DNA of 64,000 nucleotides, taken from NCBI RefSeq assembly GCF_049243985.1, contig NC_135371.1, forward strand, positions 4,923,501-4,987,500, in the 5' to 3' direction. This stretch comes from Paroedura picta (lineage: Eukaryota > Chordata > Lepidosauria > Squamata > Gekkonidae). Within the stretch, counting starts at the first letter, position 1; each line of letters starts with the position of its first letter. The notes under the pieces are model-generated. The model had not been told where the DNA came from. It was given only the letters and a program-made list of their open reading frames with translations, and did no database searches. The position numbers were made by a program, and so were the translations under genes. Of the stretch, positions 1 to 12,400 are shown one piece after another.

Positions 1-467
1 AGAACCTCCTCCTCCTCCTTCTTCGAATCTCCAGTGGTGGATTTCTTGGGCATTTCCATACCTGTTAAATGTAGTGAAATATTTTCCTTATGTATTCGCT
101 ACATTCTGGCCCCTCCATGTCATGTCGCCAACATCCAGTGTCTGGGCAATAACTGGCTCGCTATATCCTCCCTTTAAAGCGCGTGTTGGGGATTCGCGTA
201 AAGTGGATTCCCCTACCTATTTAGCACTATCTACCGGAGAGCAACCAGCAGAGGGAAGATATGGCAGCTCAAATGCACTTGAGTCACCTGCCTCGTCCCG
301 CCCTTGCCCTTGCCTCCCTCTCCCTTGTTCCCAGGAACAGGGAATTCATTTTAAAAATGGCAAACATCCCAGAGCAACAAAGTATGCAGGTGATGCCAGA
401 AATATAACTATTTTTTTTTCATAGTTGTAACACAAAGCATGCCTCCCAAAAGTTTTCTCTCTTCCAT
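1..467. mobile_element. Non-autonomous DNA-transposon-like sequence at window edge
   Basis: No gene is seen here. The stretch around 150-225 (a 'tttaaagcgcg' run followed by 'gtggattcccc') resembles the interior of the roughly 870-bp DNA transposons at 8096 and 27480. In the duplicated copy (gene B intron 3) the sequence left of the match at about 470 is quite different, so this piece seems to be an insertion in intron 3 of gene A. Exon 3 of gene A would then lie left of the window. Its left end is not visible. Confidence 0.35.
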
Positions 468-508
468 TAAAACACCAGGAACGATATTAATTTTTAAATG
501 TCTTAAAG

Positions 509-876
509 CAGTGGTCCCCAAGCCCCGGTCCGGGGACCGGTACCAGTCCTTGGATCAGTTGGTACTGGGCCACGGCTCCTCCTCATCCTCCTCCCCGGCT
601 GCTGCCTCGGGGGCTGCCCTGCCACTCTGCCGCCGACTCACCTTTGGTGCTCTCCAGCGGCAGCCATGGCTGGGGCTCCCCCTTGACGTGTAACTGCGCA
701 GCTACTGCTGGCAGCACCCCCCAGCGGGTGGCGGGAAGTCAGGGCGGGAAAGCAAGTGGAGCAGGAGCTCAGGCGGTATCGGCGTCCCTCGGCAAAAGAC
801 TACCACCACCCCCGGGCCTCAGTAAAATTGTCAAGCGTTGACCGGTCCCTGGTGATAAAAAGGTTGGGGACCACTT
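509..876. mobile_element. Non-autonomous hAT transposon with 8-bp target duplication
   Basis: The element starts CAGTGGTCCCCAA and ends TTGGGGACCACTT, giving short terminal inverted repeats. It is flanked by the 8-bp direct repeat TCTTAAAG (501-508 and 877-884), the hAT signature. The duplicated locus near 19,845 has an uninterrupted 'tctcaaag', so this insertion followed the A/B duplication. The interior is GC-rich with no coding capacity. Confidence 0.85.
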
Positions 877-1604
877 TCTTAAAGGACTCATGATCCTAAG
901 GGGTGGTGTTCAAAAAGCACTATTGAGCTATGATTCTATGCATAGGCATTTCAGCAGAGAAGAATGAAGTAAAAATATTTTTAGCAGGCATTGTGGGACC
1001 TTTAAAACACAAAGCAAGGTGATTAGTTGCCTGCATTGATTGACAGGCGGAAGCACAATGTGTTGCTCTCTTCCACCATTTCCAACAACAGTTGTGGAGG
1101 GTGAGACGTGCCAAAAGGCACAGGCAAAGGTGAGACAGGAGAAAAGGTGAGGGGAGCGGAAGTGCAAAGAAATGTAGCACTTTGCTATTAAACTAGCATA
1201 TCGCTATTTTTACTGAAGTGCAGATATGTCCGTTGATTTTACCAACCCATAAGTAGTGCCTATTTGAGGGCATAGCCTGGCCGTGGACCATTTCACTGAG
1301 AGCCAACTCAGTTTAGTGCTTAGTGCGTTTGACTGGAATTTGGGAGTCACAGAGGTGAATCCTCAGTCCTGTGTCTACCATGGAGTTTTTGGCTAGTTAC
1401 TCCCTCTTAGGCTCCTGTGCTTCAGTCACCGGGAGGAGGTGACAGTTGTGCTACAGTGAAGAATTCTTCATTGCTTGCTGAGAGGAAAGCAATGAATGTA
1501 TAAAAATGGATAAAACTGATCAGCAAGAAGAAAACCACAGCTGGAACCAGTTTGCAGAAATGTCTTCTGTCTTCTAAAGCCTTCCCTTATCTCTGTGACT
1601 CTAG

Positions 1605-4600
1605 CTTCATCGTTTTCTGAGACACTCACTGGTTTACAACACTTCCATGAGTGAAACGGATGTGGTTGAAAATGGAGACCTGGAGGCCAACTTGGACATT
1701 GTGAACACCATCATCTTTCCCAACTTCACCATCTCGACAGTGAAAGTTGGGAGTATAGAAAGACAGGCCTCCAGGGAGATACATCTGACTCTTGATCAAG
1801 ATGCCATTCTGTGGAGCACCTGGCATAACAAGGTGAGAACATTCATTAATCACTTTCTAGATTTACCGAGGTTGCATAAGGTATAAAGATCTGCATTGTA
1901 CCATACATGACGCCTCCGTGAGAGTCTTTGAGCCTTTTATTTTAAACAATAGTTATCAGGGTTGCTACCAAAGAAGCATATGAAATGTTACATTTAATCA
2001 CATTAATATTTCATAAAGACATACTCCTTTCCCTAGATAATGCTCCTTGTCTTTGTTTGCAGACGCTGCCAGATTCCAGGTGTACCAAAAGCTGCCTCCC
2101 TGGTCATGTGAAAGTGGTCCTCGAAGGAAAACCCATTTGTTGCTATGAGTGCTCTCAATGTGGAGAAGGAACCATCTCCACTCAGGAAGGTGGGTGACAA
2201 GAGAAAAGGACGTCCCTTTGGGTGTGGAGAAAAGAATCAATTTATTACTTTCTGAACCCTGTTCTAGAACTAGGTAGACTAGTCCCCCTCCCCCCCCCTC
2301 CAGTTTTCAAAGGAAAGGCCTCATGGGGAGAGACTGTTGAGCAAATGGAGAAAAGTTCAGAAACACCGGCTTTTATGGCTTTCATGGGGGTTGGTAGACA
2401 GTGGTCCTTTATCAGTGTCCATCCTGTCAAATCAGACTTCGCAGGAGTGTTGGGAGACCCAACTGTATTCATTAGTACGGATCCCCCAAAATCTTCTGCA
2501 AGCTCCTTGGATCCTTTGAAAGGCATGCAGATGTCCCCTGGGCCACCTGTTTATTGGCACACAGGTTATAGCCGAGTGATTCTGAGCCAGTTATAATGTC
2601 ACTGGGTTGGTGTGGATATAGTGGGAGAAGCCCACTGATTTCAAATTGAAACACTCAAGTGATGGTTTTCTCTTTGGCTTAGTTCTTGCTCTGTATTTCT
2701 ACTAGAATATCGAGCCTTACACTACAGCAGAAGTCAACTTAGGGAACAATACTTTGGTAGTACTTCTCCAATATCTCAGGCATTCAGGTAGTGACCACCC
2801 GGGACTTCCTTGGGGTGGGGTGAGATTAAGGATGAACCAGGAACACTATCCTGCAAAGCTCTTCATCTACCAATGAACTTCTGTTCTTCCACAATAATTC
2901 CATGTCATCAGTGCTTTGACTCAATCCTCTCTTTGTATTCTATAACAATTGAATAGAAATCTGAGGACGAAAGAACTTTGGCCATCGTAACTGATGGTCC
3001 AGATTGGGTGAGTGACATGGGGAGCACATCCCTTTCGAGCCTTCAGGTCCTCTTGGTGGTGACAATACCACTAACCAGACATTCTTCTGGGTGTGGAGTA
3101 GTGGAATCAGCCAATACTTAGTTCTTCTTCTTCTTGACTGAACAACCCTGGAAAGTGGTGCAACCATACAATACAAAAACCTTTAATGGCATCCCAGAAA
3201 GTGGTGCTAACAGGGAGATTGCTGTTTGGCTCTCTTGCTTTCAAGCTATGGTGTCCCACAAGGTTTCACCTTGACTGGGAGAGGGAGAGACTTCCAGCCA
3301 TGAAGGGGAAGTCTTTGGGCCATTCCACACACGATAAAAAATGAAATTCTTACCTTCTGTAAACGCTATATTTTTGGCGTTTTGCACATTGTCGTGAACA
3401 TCCAGTGTTCCAGCAGCAAACCGGTAGTTAAATCCTCCATTTTAACGCGCTTAAGGGAAATCAAATAATCTGGATTCCCCCTGCCATGTCATGTGAGCAG
3501 GATGAGAGCAGCTAGAAGCCACTTGGAAAAGACACATGCGTTACCAAAGTGGCTGAAGTAGCGAGATCTCAAGCTCCAGTGTGCGCCCTCAAGCCCACCT
3601 CCCTCTCTTTTGACCTGGAAAGGGGATTTCTTTCTTTCTTTATTCCTTTTTTTGAAATAAGACTGCCTGGAGCAACGAATAGCTGCACAATCACCCAGGC
3701 ACCACTCAAAATAAACGTTTTCCCACCAGCTTGCTCGTAAAGCATGCTTCTTCCCTATCAGGGCCGTGGTGAGCCCAAGGTTACCCAGCTGGTTGCACAT
3801 GGAGGAGGAGCGGGGAATCAAACTCAATTGGAAGCTGCAGCTCTTAATCGCTACATCAAGCTGGCTCTTTGTAGTTGTTTTAATAGATGAATGTTTTGAC
3901 CCATCTTTTCATTTCAAAATCTAGATCCACTGAGTCACAGACAGAAAGGGCAGGGAATGCCATATATGTATGCAAGTAGGTTTTTGTGTGTATACACATT
4001 TTAAAACTCCCACACTGCTGGAATTTGCTTGAATGACATACAAAGTAGCTCACATTGCTGTGGATATGAATGAGATAAAGCTGATACTGGAGTCCCTTTT
4101 GCTCTTTCCAGATGCTGCTCATTGCACGAAGTGCCCAGAAGATCAGTATCCAAACTCCAACCACACTCAGTGCATTCCCAAAGAGATCACTTTCCTTTCT
4201 TATGAGGAGAAACTGGGGATTGTCCTCATTGTTTTGGTCATCTTCTTCTTCATAGTCACACTTCTAATTCTAGGAATCTTCATTAAATACATGGACACGC
4301 CGATAGTCAAGGCCAACAACCGAGACCTTACCTACACGCTTCTCATCTCACTCCTGCTTTCCTTCCTGTCCTCCCTCCTGTTCATTGGCCAGCCAAGGAG
4401 GGTGACCTGCCTTCTCCGACAAACAGCCTTCTGCACCATCTTCTCCATTTCCGTCTCTTCTGTGTTGGCTAAAACAGTAATTGTGGTGGTGGCCTTCATG
4501 GCCACTAAGCCAGGGAACAGGATGAGGAAATGGGTGGGGAAGAGTCTGGCAAAGTCTATTGTCCTTTCTTGTTCTACTGTTCAGATTGGCTTCTGTGCCC

Positions 4601-5022
4601 TCTGGCTGGGCATCTTTCCCCCTTTCCCAGAGGCTGACAAGCACTCCCACCATGGACAGATCATATTGCAATGCAATGAAGGTTCTGTGGCCATGTTTTA
4701 TGGTGCCCTGGGCTACATGGGCTTCCTGGCTGCCATCGCCTTCACAGTGGCCTTCCTGGCCAGGAAGCTTCCTGGAGGCTTCAATGAAGCCAAGCTGATC
4801 ACCTTCAGCATGCTGGTCTTCTGCAGTGTTTGGGTGTCCTTTGTGCCCACCTACCTGAGCACCAAGGGGAAATACATGGTCGCCGTGCAGGTCTTCTCCA
4901 TCTTGGCCTCCAGTGCTGGGCTGCTGGGCTGCATCTTCCTCCCCAAATGTTACATCATTGTAGTGAGGCCTGATCTGAATATCAAGGACCATCTCATGAT
5001 GAAGAGCCAAGATGGAATTTGA
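1605..5022 (+). CDS. Vomeronasal type 2 receptor, gene A (exons 4-6; 5' part outside window)
   Basis: This is the 3' half of a V2R class C GPCR, a probable pheromone or peptide receptor of vomeronasal neurons. Exons are 1605-1832 (228 bp, end of the ligand-binding region), 2063-2189 (127 bp, cysteine-rich domain) and 4112-5022 (911 bp, rest of the cysteine-rich domain and seven transmembrane helices). All have AG/GT borders: ctctag/gtgaga, tttgcag/gtgggt, tttccag. Phases match genes B and C. The frame stays open to the TGA at 5020-5022. Family landmarks include the [11 protein letters not shown] end of the cysteine-rich domain, NNRDLTY in the first intracellular part, [14 protein letters not shown] and the [13 protein letters not shown] end. 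Exons 1-3 must lie left of position 1. No break is seen in the visible part, so it is probably functional, but that depends on the unseen exons. Confidence 0.9.
3317..3490. mobile_element. Truncated DNA transposon of the 870-bp family
   Basis: It begins GGGCCATTCCACACA, close to the terminal repeat of the element at 8096. It contains 'cgcttaagggaaatc' and 'ctggattccccct', which match the first 180 bp of that element. The other end is missing. It lies in intron 5 of gene A. Confidence 0.5.
3740..3872 (-). repeat. tRNA-derived SINE fragment
   Basis: Read on the minus strand, a tRNA-like head (agccagcttgatgtagcg, then a B-box-like 'gtttgattcccc') is followed by the 'agctgggtaaccttgggctc' body common to many copies here. 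It is the truncated counterpart of the fuller SINE at 22628-22943 in gene B. It sits in intron 5 of gene A. Confidence 0.7.
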
Positions 5023-5252
5023 CTCTCAGTAGAGTGTTAATCATTGTTGTGATTCTAATGCCTGTGTTGCCTCTGCACTCACCTCAAATTTGAACAATCT
5101 GATATGCTATTCAGGGAAATGTCTTTAACATACATAATGTAATGCATATACCTTGCTGTCCTGTTCCCCAAACTTAACCTTTTCCTATCTTATTTCCCCC
5201 TGTCACATGTGCAGTGTGATTGCTTAGTGTTTTCCTTGTGTCTTATTGCGTA

Positions 5253-5258
5253 AATAAA
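5253..5258 (+). other. Polyadenylation signal of V2R gene A
   Basis: AATAAA lies 231 bp after the stop codon, in a 3' flank that is conserved almost base for base in genes B and C, where the same hexamer is kept. It is the most likely 3' end signal. Confidence 0.7.
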
Positions 5259-6190
5259 GGCACATCCTTATTTTAAAAGGTATTTGCTGTCGGCCTTGGA
5301 TTCCTGAAGGTCTTAAACAACTTGTAAACTGTGCGAAAACAGATCCATGCTAGTTGATCCCACTTTTGATCCGAGCTTTTGGGATTCCCATCGGTGGTAG
5401 TGTGGGAGATGGAAACAGGTGCCTTAGGTCAAGAAAAACCTTGAAAAAGCCTTGCAAGTCTTTTTTTTTTCTTCTGGGTGAAGGTTGGAAATGTGACTGC
5501 AATCTGTCAGTGTATTAGAACTCAGCTTCAAACTCTTTTCTGTCTGAAGTTAGGGGTCTGGGGATGAGCCATTAATCCCCTAGCTCAGGTTCATTCAGTG
5601 CTTTCATGTACTGATGGACCCAGTTGGAATAAGATAATTGTTTTTCCATCTCACACCTTGCTGGAGTGTAACACGTAAGAGACAAAGAAGATGACCCCTA
5701 GAAGGCTAGAAGTCCTCTGCTCCTATTCCGGCAGGAAGGCCTGCATGCCCAACGGAGGGGGATTCCCAAGTGGAGATTATATGTTCTCTGGGCATGCAGA
5801 AGAAACTCTGTTCTCTTCCATCTTGGACACTTTCTTAGATGGGCCCAATCGGCGCACTACACATGATCCTTTCCAGTGAACGCCTGAGAGAATGAACCTG
5901 GGGCCTTGTGTTTACAAAGCTCTAACCCAGAGCCATGCTGCCTCAATAAAAAGAAAGAAAAAAGGAAAAGAAATTTCCGCTCACAATGCTACAGATTGCA
6001 ACGAGGATCTGATGTCCGAGGGTGGTTGCCTTCCTAGACCAGGGTCTGATCCAGGGATCTTTATCCTGGCAATGAAACTGCTCTATTGGACCCAATTTGA
6101 CCATGCCGGTGCAGCAGCCATGACAACAGAGACTTGTTCTGCCTTTCCCCCAGACTCACAGGTATTGGAGGCATTTTGTAATGGCTCACT
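5259..6190. other. Intergenic DNA shared with gene B 3' flank; no gene seen
   Basis: Almost the same sequence recurs at 24629-25570, so it belongs to the duplicated unit. The short open frames inside it (for example 5691-5879 and 5892-6215) change length between copies and match nothing I recognise. Confidence 0.6.
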
Positions 6191-6195
6191 ATGGA

Positions 6196-6560
6196 TTATT
6201 ATTATTATTTATTGATTTGATTTGTATGACCGCCGCTCTCAGAAACCGGCGCGCGGCGCTTCACAATAAATCACTAGAAATCAATACATTAAAACCATTA
6301 AAATACCCTATTAAAGCCCCATAAACAATGACTCGGTCATAATGATGGCGATTAATTACTATTCCCATACAGGCCCCCTAGATGAGCAGCAGGGAGCAGA
6401 TGGATAATGGGGCATGGGTGGAACAATCTGGGGAACCAGGCCAGTCTAATAATGGCCTCTCCCACCGGGGAGAGGTTCCCGATCTTAGCCCCCGGGGCCA
6501 TCACGTGGGCTCAGACAAATGCCTGATGGATGACCTCTTTCCCCATCCATTATCTGTCAC
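6196..6560. repeat. LINE-like 3' tail (L2/CR1 type), first copy
   Basis: An ATT-repeat end followed by 'tttgtatgaccgccgctctc' and '...ggcgcttcacaataaa' is a layout shared with 11150-11345 and 30590-30770. The class is inferred from the tail form only. The copy at 25560-25930 is its duplicate. Confidence 0.4.
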
Positions 6561-6634
6561 AACCTCCTAGCTTCAGTGCCTGGAAGATTTATGATGGGAT
6601 TCACACCAAGCCCCTCTCTGCATCAGCTCCTCTC

Positions 6635-6872
6635 TTTTCTAGAGCTGTGTTTTATACCCCATTTTTCACAACCCGAAGGAGTCTTAAAGCAAATTCCAAT
6701 CGCCTTCCCTTCCACTCCCCACAACAGACACCCTGTGAGGAAGGTGGAACTGAGAGAAACTGCTTTGTGAGAAGAGCTCCAAGAGATCTGTGATTTGCCC
6801 AAGGTCACCCAACTGGCTGCATGTAGGAGTGGGGAATCAAACCCGGCTCCTCAGATCAGAAGCCATGACCTT
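6635..6872 (-). repeat. tRNA-derived SINE, duplicated at 26022-26260
   Basis: It carries the signature order of this family read backwards: 'cccgaaggagtctta', 'ccccacaacagacaccctgt', 'cccaaggtcacccaactgg' and a B-box-like 'atcaaacccggctcc'. The presence of the same copy in both units shows it predates the duplication. Confidence 0.75.
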
Positions 6873-6879
6873 ATATTGG

Positions 6880-7560
6880 ATGTGCTCCAAAGAAAAATTT
6901 GGTATTTTTGGGATTGAGTCGAAGTCAATTTGGGTCTACCCATATAGGGCCTTGGATTCAGGCAACATGGCTATATTGAAATAGATTTGACTCCATTATA
7001 ACCTATTGGGCCATTCAGTTTAAGAGGAACCATTGCCTGTATATTCAGGGGTCGGGGCTGGAGTTTGAGGTAAAGGCACCAGATTTGCAACATGACTGCT
7101 GGAGTTGCTCCTCAAAAGAACCCCCCATTTCAAAAAGGTTGAACCAGGGGTCCGATGCTATGGGCACCTGAAGAGGGTGTCCCCATCCCACCTGCATTCT
7201 TTTGTACGGTGGGAGAAAAGGGCTGGCTAATAAAATCCCAGATGATTCCTATAGCCTCTTTTCAAGGCCAGCTCAGGAGGAGGAGCAGTGCAGCAGTGCC
7301 CAGCAGAACCAGTGCTCTGTAGCTGGGCCAACAGAATCAATTTCACATCAGAATAGATCCGGGGGGGGGGGGTGAGGGGCATTACTGCAGACATGGCAGA
7401 TCCAGTGCTACGTACGAGAGCCCAGCAGGAGAAGCCAGTGCCACCCTAACGGTGCCCAGAATACAACTCTGAGCCATCCTGCTAGTGCTCCCCCAACAGC
7501 TGAAATGAGCACCACCAGGCCATAATGCAACCTCTCATTTGCCTGGTCACGGGTACAGCC
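6880..7560. other. Intergenic stretch with no recognised feature
   Basis: The sequence is shared with 26265-26950 but I see no gene, no terminal repeats and no known motif. It contains a G-homopolymer near 7361-7370. Confidence 0.5.
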
Positions 7561-7569
7561 ATGCTGATT

Positions 7570-7570
7570 A

Positions 7571-7604
<34 letters not shown>
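7570..7604. repeat. (CTGT)n microsatellite
   Basis: About eight tandem tetranucleotides. The paralogous site near 26955-26990 has an interrupted, differently sized run, as expected for a microsatellite that changed after duplication. Confidence 0.9.
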
Positions 7605-8092
7605 ACTCATCCCACAAGGGGCTCAGCATAATACAGAAGAATAAATCTTAATACACTTATTAAAGCTAATCTCAAAAAGATGCACTTGGTAGTATATAGC
7701 TAGATGGCTTGAGGAGAAGAGGTAGAGGCCAACAATGGAAGGGGCCTACAATTAATCATAAGATCGGCGAAACTGTATAAATCCCACAGGGCCCAGATCT
7801 CGGCTGGCAGAGTGTGCCACCAGGTTGGGGCCATGACTGAAAAGGACCAGGCCCTAGCTGACAAAAGGCACACTGGTTACGGACCAGGGGCCACCAGGAG
7901 ATTCACTGTTTGAAAGCATGAAGCTCTAACAGGGATATATTGGGGAAGGCAGTCTCGCAGATCCATTGAGTCCAGTCTATTAAGGGTGCTGAAGGTCAAG
8001 ATCCAGATGTTGAGCTTGATCAAGTGCTCCACTGGAAGCTACTGCAGCCGAAGAAGCATTGCGGTATGTGTACTCAATACGGGGTCTTAGAC
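7605..8092. repeat. LINE-like relic (probably L2 type)
   Basis: The text 'gctgaaggtcaagatccag...tggaagctactgcag' and the 'gggcccagatctcggctggcag' stretch resemble the end of vertebrate L2-type LINEs. There is no open frame. A copy lies at 27000-27476. Class is inferred from memory of the repeat, so moderate to low confidence. Confidence 0.35.
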
Positions 8093-8095
8093 TGA

Positions 8096-8955
8096 GGTCC
8101 ATTCCGCACAGGTTTAATGTAGCAGGAGTGTGGCAAATTGTAATCGCTACTAATTTGCAGTTTTGCACGACGTCGCACACAATCTGCCACACTCCTGAAA
8201 ATGATCAGCAAAAAGCGCTTCGTTGTAGCGCTTAAAGGGAAATCCTAAAAAGTGGATTCACCCTCCGAAAAGCGCTACACTCTTGCAAGCAATCTGCAAC
8301 AGTTCCGAAAAAGACCTGTGCGTTCCCATTGTTGCGGTTTCAGCAAAGTCCCTCCCTCTGGCTCTCTCCTCTGATCTTCCGGCGAAGTGATCGCCATTTT
8401 TTTTTCTCGGAGCGAGTGGAGAACAACGAACCGGTGAGCCGGCTACTCCAGCTGCAGTCCCTCCACAGAGCTGCTTTAAGTCACCAAGCACATCACAGCC
8501 CGTTTGCAAGTTCCCTTTATTTTCGGCCGAAAATCACGCCCGTGCACGGGGGGGGGATTTTTTTCACTCGGGGGAGCGTGGCAACAATGAATCGCCAGCT
8601 CATACACCACCTGCCAGCTAGATGGGTCTTTCCATTGCAACGAATCAACGCAGATTCGTTGCAACATGTTTTTTTTTTAAACCTCTCATAAAGGGAAAGG
8701 GGCTTTTCGGGAGCATGATAACGGCCGCCCATTGGCTGTTCGTTTGAGTGACGGCCAGTGGCGGGACAAAGCACAAAAAAAATTGCTTCCTGGATAGCGA
8801 TTTTTGGAGAGATCCCAAACCTGTGGGAAACGATTGCAACGCTACTGAATTCAACTACAAAGGCACGTATGCATAACGCCGAATTCCACTATTTTAAATT
8901 CCGGAATTGCTTAGTGTAAACAATTAGCCACATTGATTCTTGTGCGGAATGGGCC
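8096..8955. mobile_element. Non-autonomous DNA transposon, ~860 bp, TIRs and 3-bp TSD
   Basis: The ends GGTCCATTCCGCACA and TGTGCGGAATGGGCC are inverted repeats, flanked on both sides by TGA. The interior has no coding potential but contains smaller inverted repeats such as 'cattgcaacgaatc' with 'gattcgttgcaac'. A 3-bp target duplication with GG/CC ends fits the PIF/Harbinger group, but this is inference. A duplicated copy is at 27480-28361 and an inverted, independent copy at 37579-38447. Confidence 0.75.
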
Positions 8956-9467
8956 TGAAAGTTGTTTCCCCCTAAAGTTAGGCCAAGTTCACATGCTCTT
9001 TCCATGACCCAGGCCACGTGGTGTTGCTGAGTTCTCGCAAACATGTTTTCTCCATCTCTGCACCTGCGTACAAACCCAAAGAAAGAGCCTGTGGCAATGC
9101 AGATGCTTTCCTTTATAATTATCAAAATCCTGGTGATTTTTTCTGTATCTCCACCAAGCTCCAGGGAATTAGGGAAAAGTTCACTCAGAAACCATGAGAA
9201 CGACGAGCAAGATGACGCAATGTCTTGCAACAGGACCAGAAAGTCTGATGCATAAAAGCATTTTGCTCCACTGAGTTCAGGGGACAAGATGTCTGGGGGG
9301 TGCTGTGTTGGTGGGAAGCTTTCAATCCTTCCCTTTCCGTCTGATCAAGCCAGGGCTGGATTGCTCAAGTGACTACAGCACTGGTTTTGCCAGGGGATCC
9401 TGCACCTCTCTCTGTCGGTCTCTGAGTACCGTCTCCTGGGAGGGGAAAAGGTGCACACAGGCAGAGA

Positions 9468-12400
9468 ATGGTCTTGCTTCTGCTCCTGCTGCTTCTTCTT
9501 TCAGCCTGCAGAATGGGAAGTGCCGAATGCCCATTTGCTTTGCCAGTGGATGAAATTCTACCCTTTAATATCCTCCGGAATGGGGACCACGTCATTGCTG
9601 GGCTTGTCACTTACATGGTTACTGATGAGATATCATATGGCTTCAGGGAGTCTCCTTTCTTTAAAAGGAGGCGGTAAGTCAGACCTTGGTGCGTCTTTTC
9701 AATGTATGTGATGGAACAGAATTCCGGGTACAAATGTCCGTGTGCCGCTTTGCTTCCATCTCCTCCATCTATTAAGGGAGCAGATATTGCTACGTGTTTT
9801 CCACTGTCAGGAAGCTGGGAGTGAAGCATCTCACCACGGCCATGATCTGCTGGATTATGGTTTTGTGAGTTGTGTGGGTTTTGTGGCTAGCTTGGAGCCG
9901 TAGTTTAATAATTATTCATCCTCAAGAATCTGACAAAGTCCTCTCAAACAGGAGAAGAAAGACATGGATTTGGTGAGCTCCTCACCTAACTACCATAGGT
10001 CTACCACAGGACTTCCGGCAGGGTATTTGTAAGCATTGTTCCTCCAAGGGAAACAGACGACCCAATTAATGTCCTTACACAAGGAGTGGTGGGTGGATTG
10101 AAGCCCCATCCTAGGTAGGCACTGTGGACTGTACTTGTTGGAATCAGAGGGACTTGCATTTGAAGGGGATGAGATGTGTAATAAGTCTGTGAGAGAACCT
10201 CTTTCTGGTGAAATTTCAATCCCCCTTTCTCTGGCTAGGCAGCCCTTAGAAGCACGTGAGGGATGTGAGGCTGGAGAACCCCAATATTACTGAAGAAGAC
10301 CTGGTTCTTACATGCTGCTTTTCTCTACCCAAAGGAGTCTCAAAGCAGCATACAGTCACCTTCCCTTTCTTCTCCCAACAACAGACACCCTGCGAGGGAG
10401 GTGAGGCTGAGAGATCGTTGGTATTACTGAAGAGTTGGTTCTTATATGCCGCTTTTCTCTACACGAAGGAGTCTCAAAGCGGCTTACATGCGCCTTCCCT
10501 TTCCTCTTCCCACAACAGATACCCTGTGGGGTGGGTGAGGCTGAGAGCCCTGTTATTACTACTCAGTCAGAACAGCTTTCTCAGAGCTGTGACGAGCCCA
10601 AGTTCACACCACCACAATTGCTTCTGCCTTGTATTCAGCTGTATTGTTCGGACGGCTTCAGGATGTAACTTATTCAGATAGCTGTTCCACATGTGAGAAG
10701 GACCGTATTGAAACGCTGTCTACGCCATCCCTTGATGTATATACGTATATATTTCCCAGGACGTCTCAAATGCTGAAGTGGAACCTCCTTGCCTTCTCAT
10801 TGGCCGTTCAAGAGATCAACCAGAATCCCAGGCTCTTACCTAATAATACCACTCTGGGCTACACCGTCTATGAGAACACTTTCAATCCCAGGGTGACATA
10901 TGATGCTTTGATGGACCTCATATCCTCTGGCCAGGAGACCATTCCAAACTACAAATGTGGCAGACAGAATCAACTGCTGGCTGTTCTTGAAGGGTCTCAG
11001 TCTGACATCTCCATTGATGTTTCATTGTTCTTGAGCACCTACAAAGTCCCTCAGGTATGAGCCATGGATGGGGCTAATATCTCTGAAGACACATGGATGG
11101 ACTTTGAAAGGTTTCTGTTACAGATCAAAATAACTTACATATTTACTTATGTACTTATTCATTTATTTTCTTAGATTTTTATACCACCGTTCTCAGAGAC
11201 TCATGGCGCTTTACAAGAACATGGAAAAAATATAGAACCCTTAAAATCCCCAGCACATTAAGACCTGTTAAAAGATGGCTATTGGTTGTAGTTAACACCC
11301 CATCTCCTCACCCCTCCCCTGTCCAGCTAGCAGTCCGGAGCTCATTCCTTATGAGCTAGAAGTGCCCTGCGGGGGCCATAGGTAGACAAGCAGTCCTGCA
11401 AATCTGCAGGGCCCAAGCTGAGTATGGAGAGAGAAGGGTTTGAGACAGGATTCAGTTCCTCTGGTGATTCATTTGCATCTCTCTATACATTAGTTTGACA
11501 AGACTCTGCAACACTCTTTGTTGACTTGGGGAGGAGCAGGTACACAGCAAAGAAGAAGAAGAAGAGTTGGTTTGTATATGCCACTATTCTCAACTTGAAG
11601 GCTTCTCAAAGTGGCTTACATTCACCTACCCTCTCCTCTCCCCACAACAGACACCATTTGAGGGAGGAGAGGCTGACAGACCCCTGATATTACTGAAGAA
11701 GAAGCAGAGTTGGCTCTTATATGCCGCTTTTCTCTACCCGAAGGCTTCTGAAAGCGGCTTACATTCACCTTCCCTCTCCTCTCCCCACAACCGACACCCT
11801 GTGAGGGAGGAGAGGCTGACAGACCCCTCATATTACCAAAGAAGAAGCAGAGTTGGTTCTTATAGGTGTCGGGAACCCGCTTGCTAACTGAAAAACAGGG
11901 TGCCCCTTTGAAGAAAACGTCACGCCAGGTCTGGTGAACGATACAACAGGAACAAGCTTTATTTCAGCAACGTGGAGTCCGCTGGTATGGAGTAAGAGCT
12001 TCCACCGAACTCCAGGTGGAAGCTCCCTTTTATACAAAACCCACCTCCTTAGGCTGTATTGCCCCACCCAGTACTTGCGGAGGGAACATGCTGATACAAT
12101 CATGACTCATGCACATATGCGAGGTTTTCCGGGGTTCCTGATGGCCCATTTTCCTGGAACAAAGGGCCATCTCCGGGCCCTTGTCGAAAGGTGGAGGGGG
12201 ACATTGAGGTTCTTTAGCAGCCATTGCCACCTCAACGATCGGGTGGGGCGCCCAGCTGCCGGCTTGTCTATGATCACCATGCCCTACCTCCGTGATCGCG
12301 GGCGCCTCTGATGGCGGGGTTCGGTCCCGTTCCCAAGCCACCAAGGACCGAACCACGACATTCTGCCCCCCCAAAGGTCCATTCTCCAACCCCCCGGGGC

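Noticed and set aside
74-424. 116-codon plus-strand open frame
   Set aside because: It lies in transposon-like sequence, has no known domain and has no counterpart in the duplicated unit.
4348-5010. 220-codon minus-strand open frame
   Set aside because: It is antisense to the V2R last exon, and similar frames appear opposite exon 6 in every copy.
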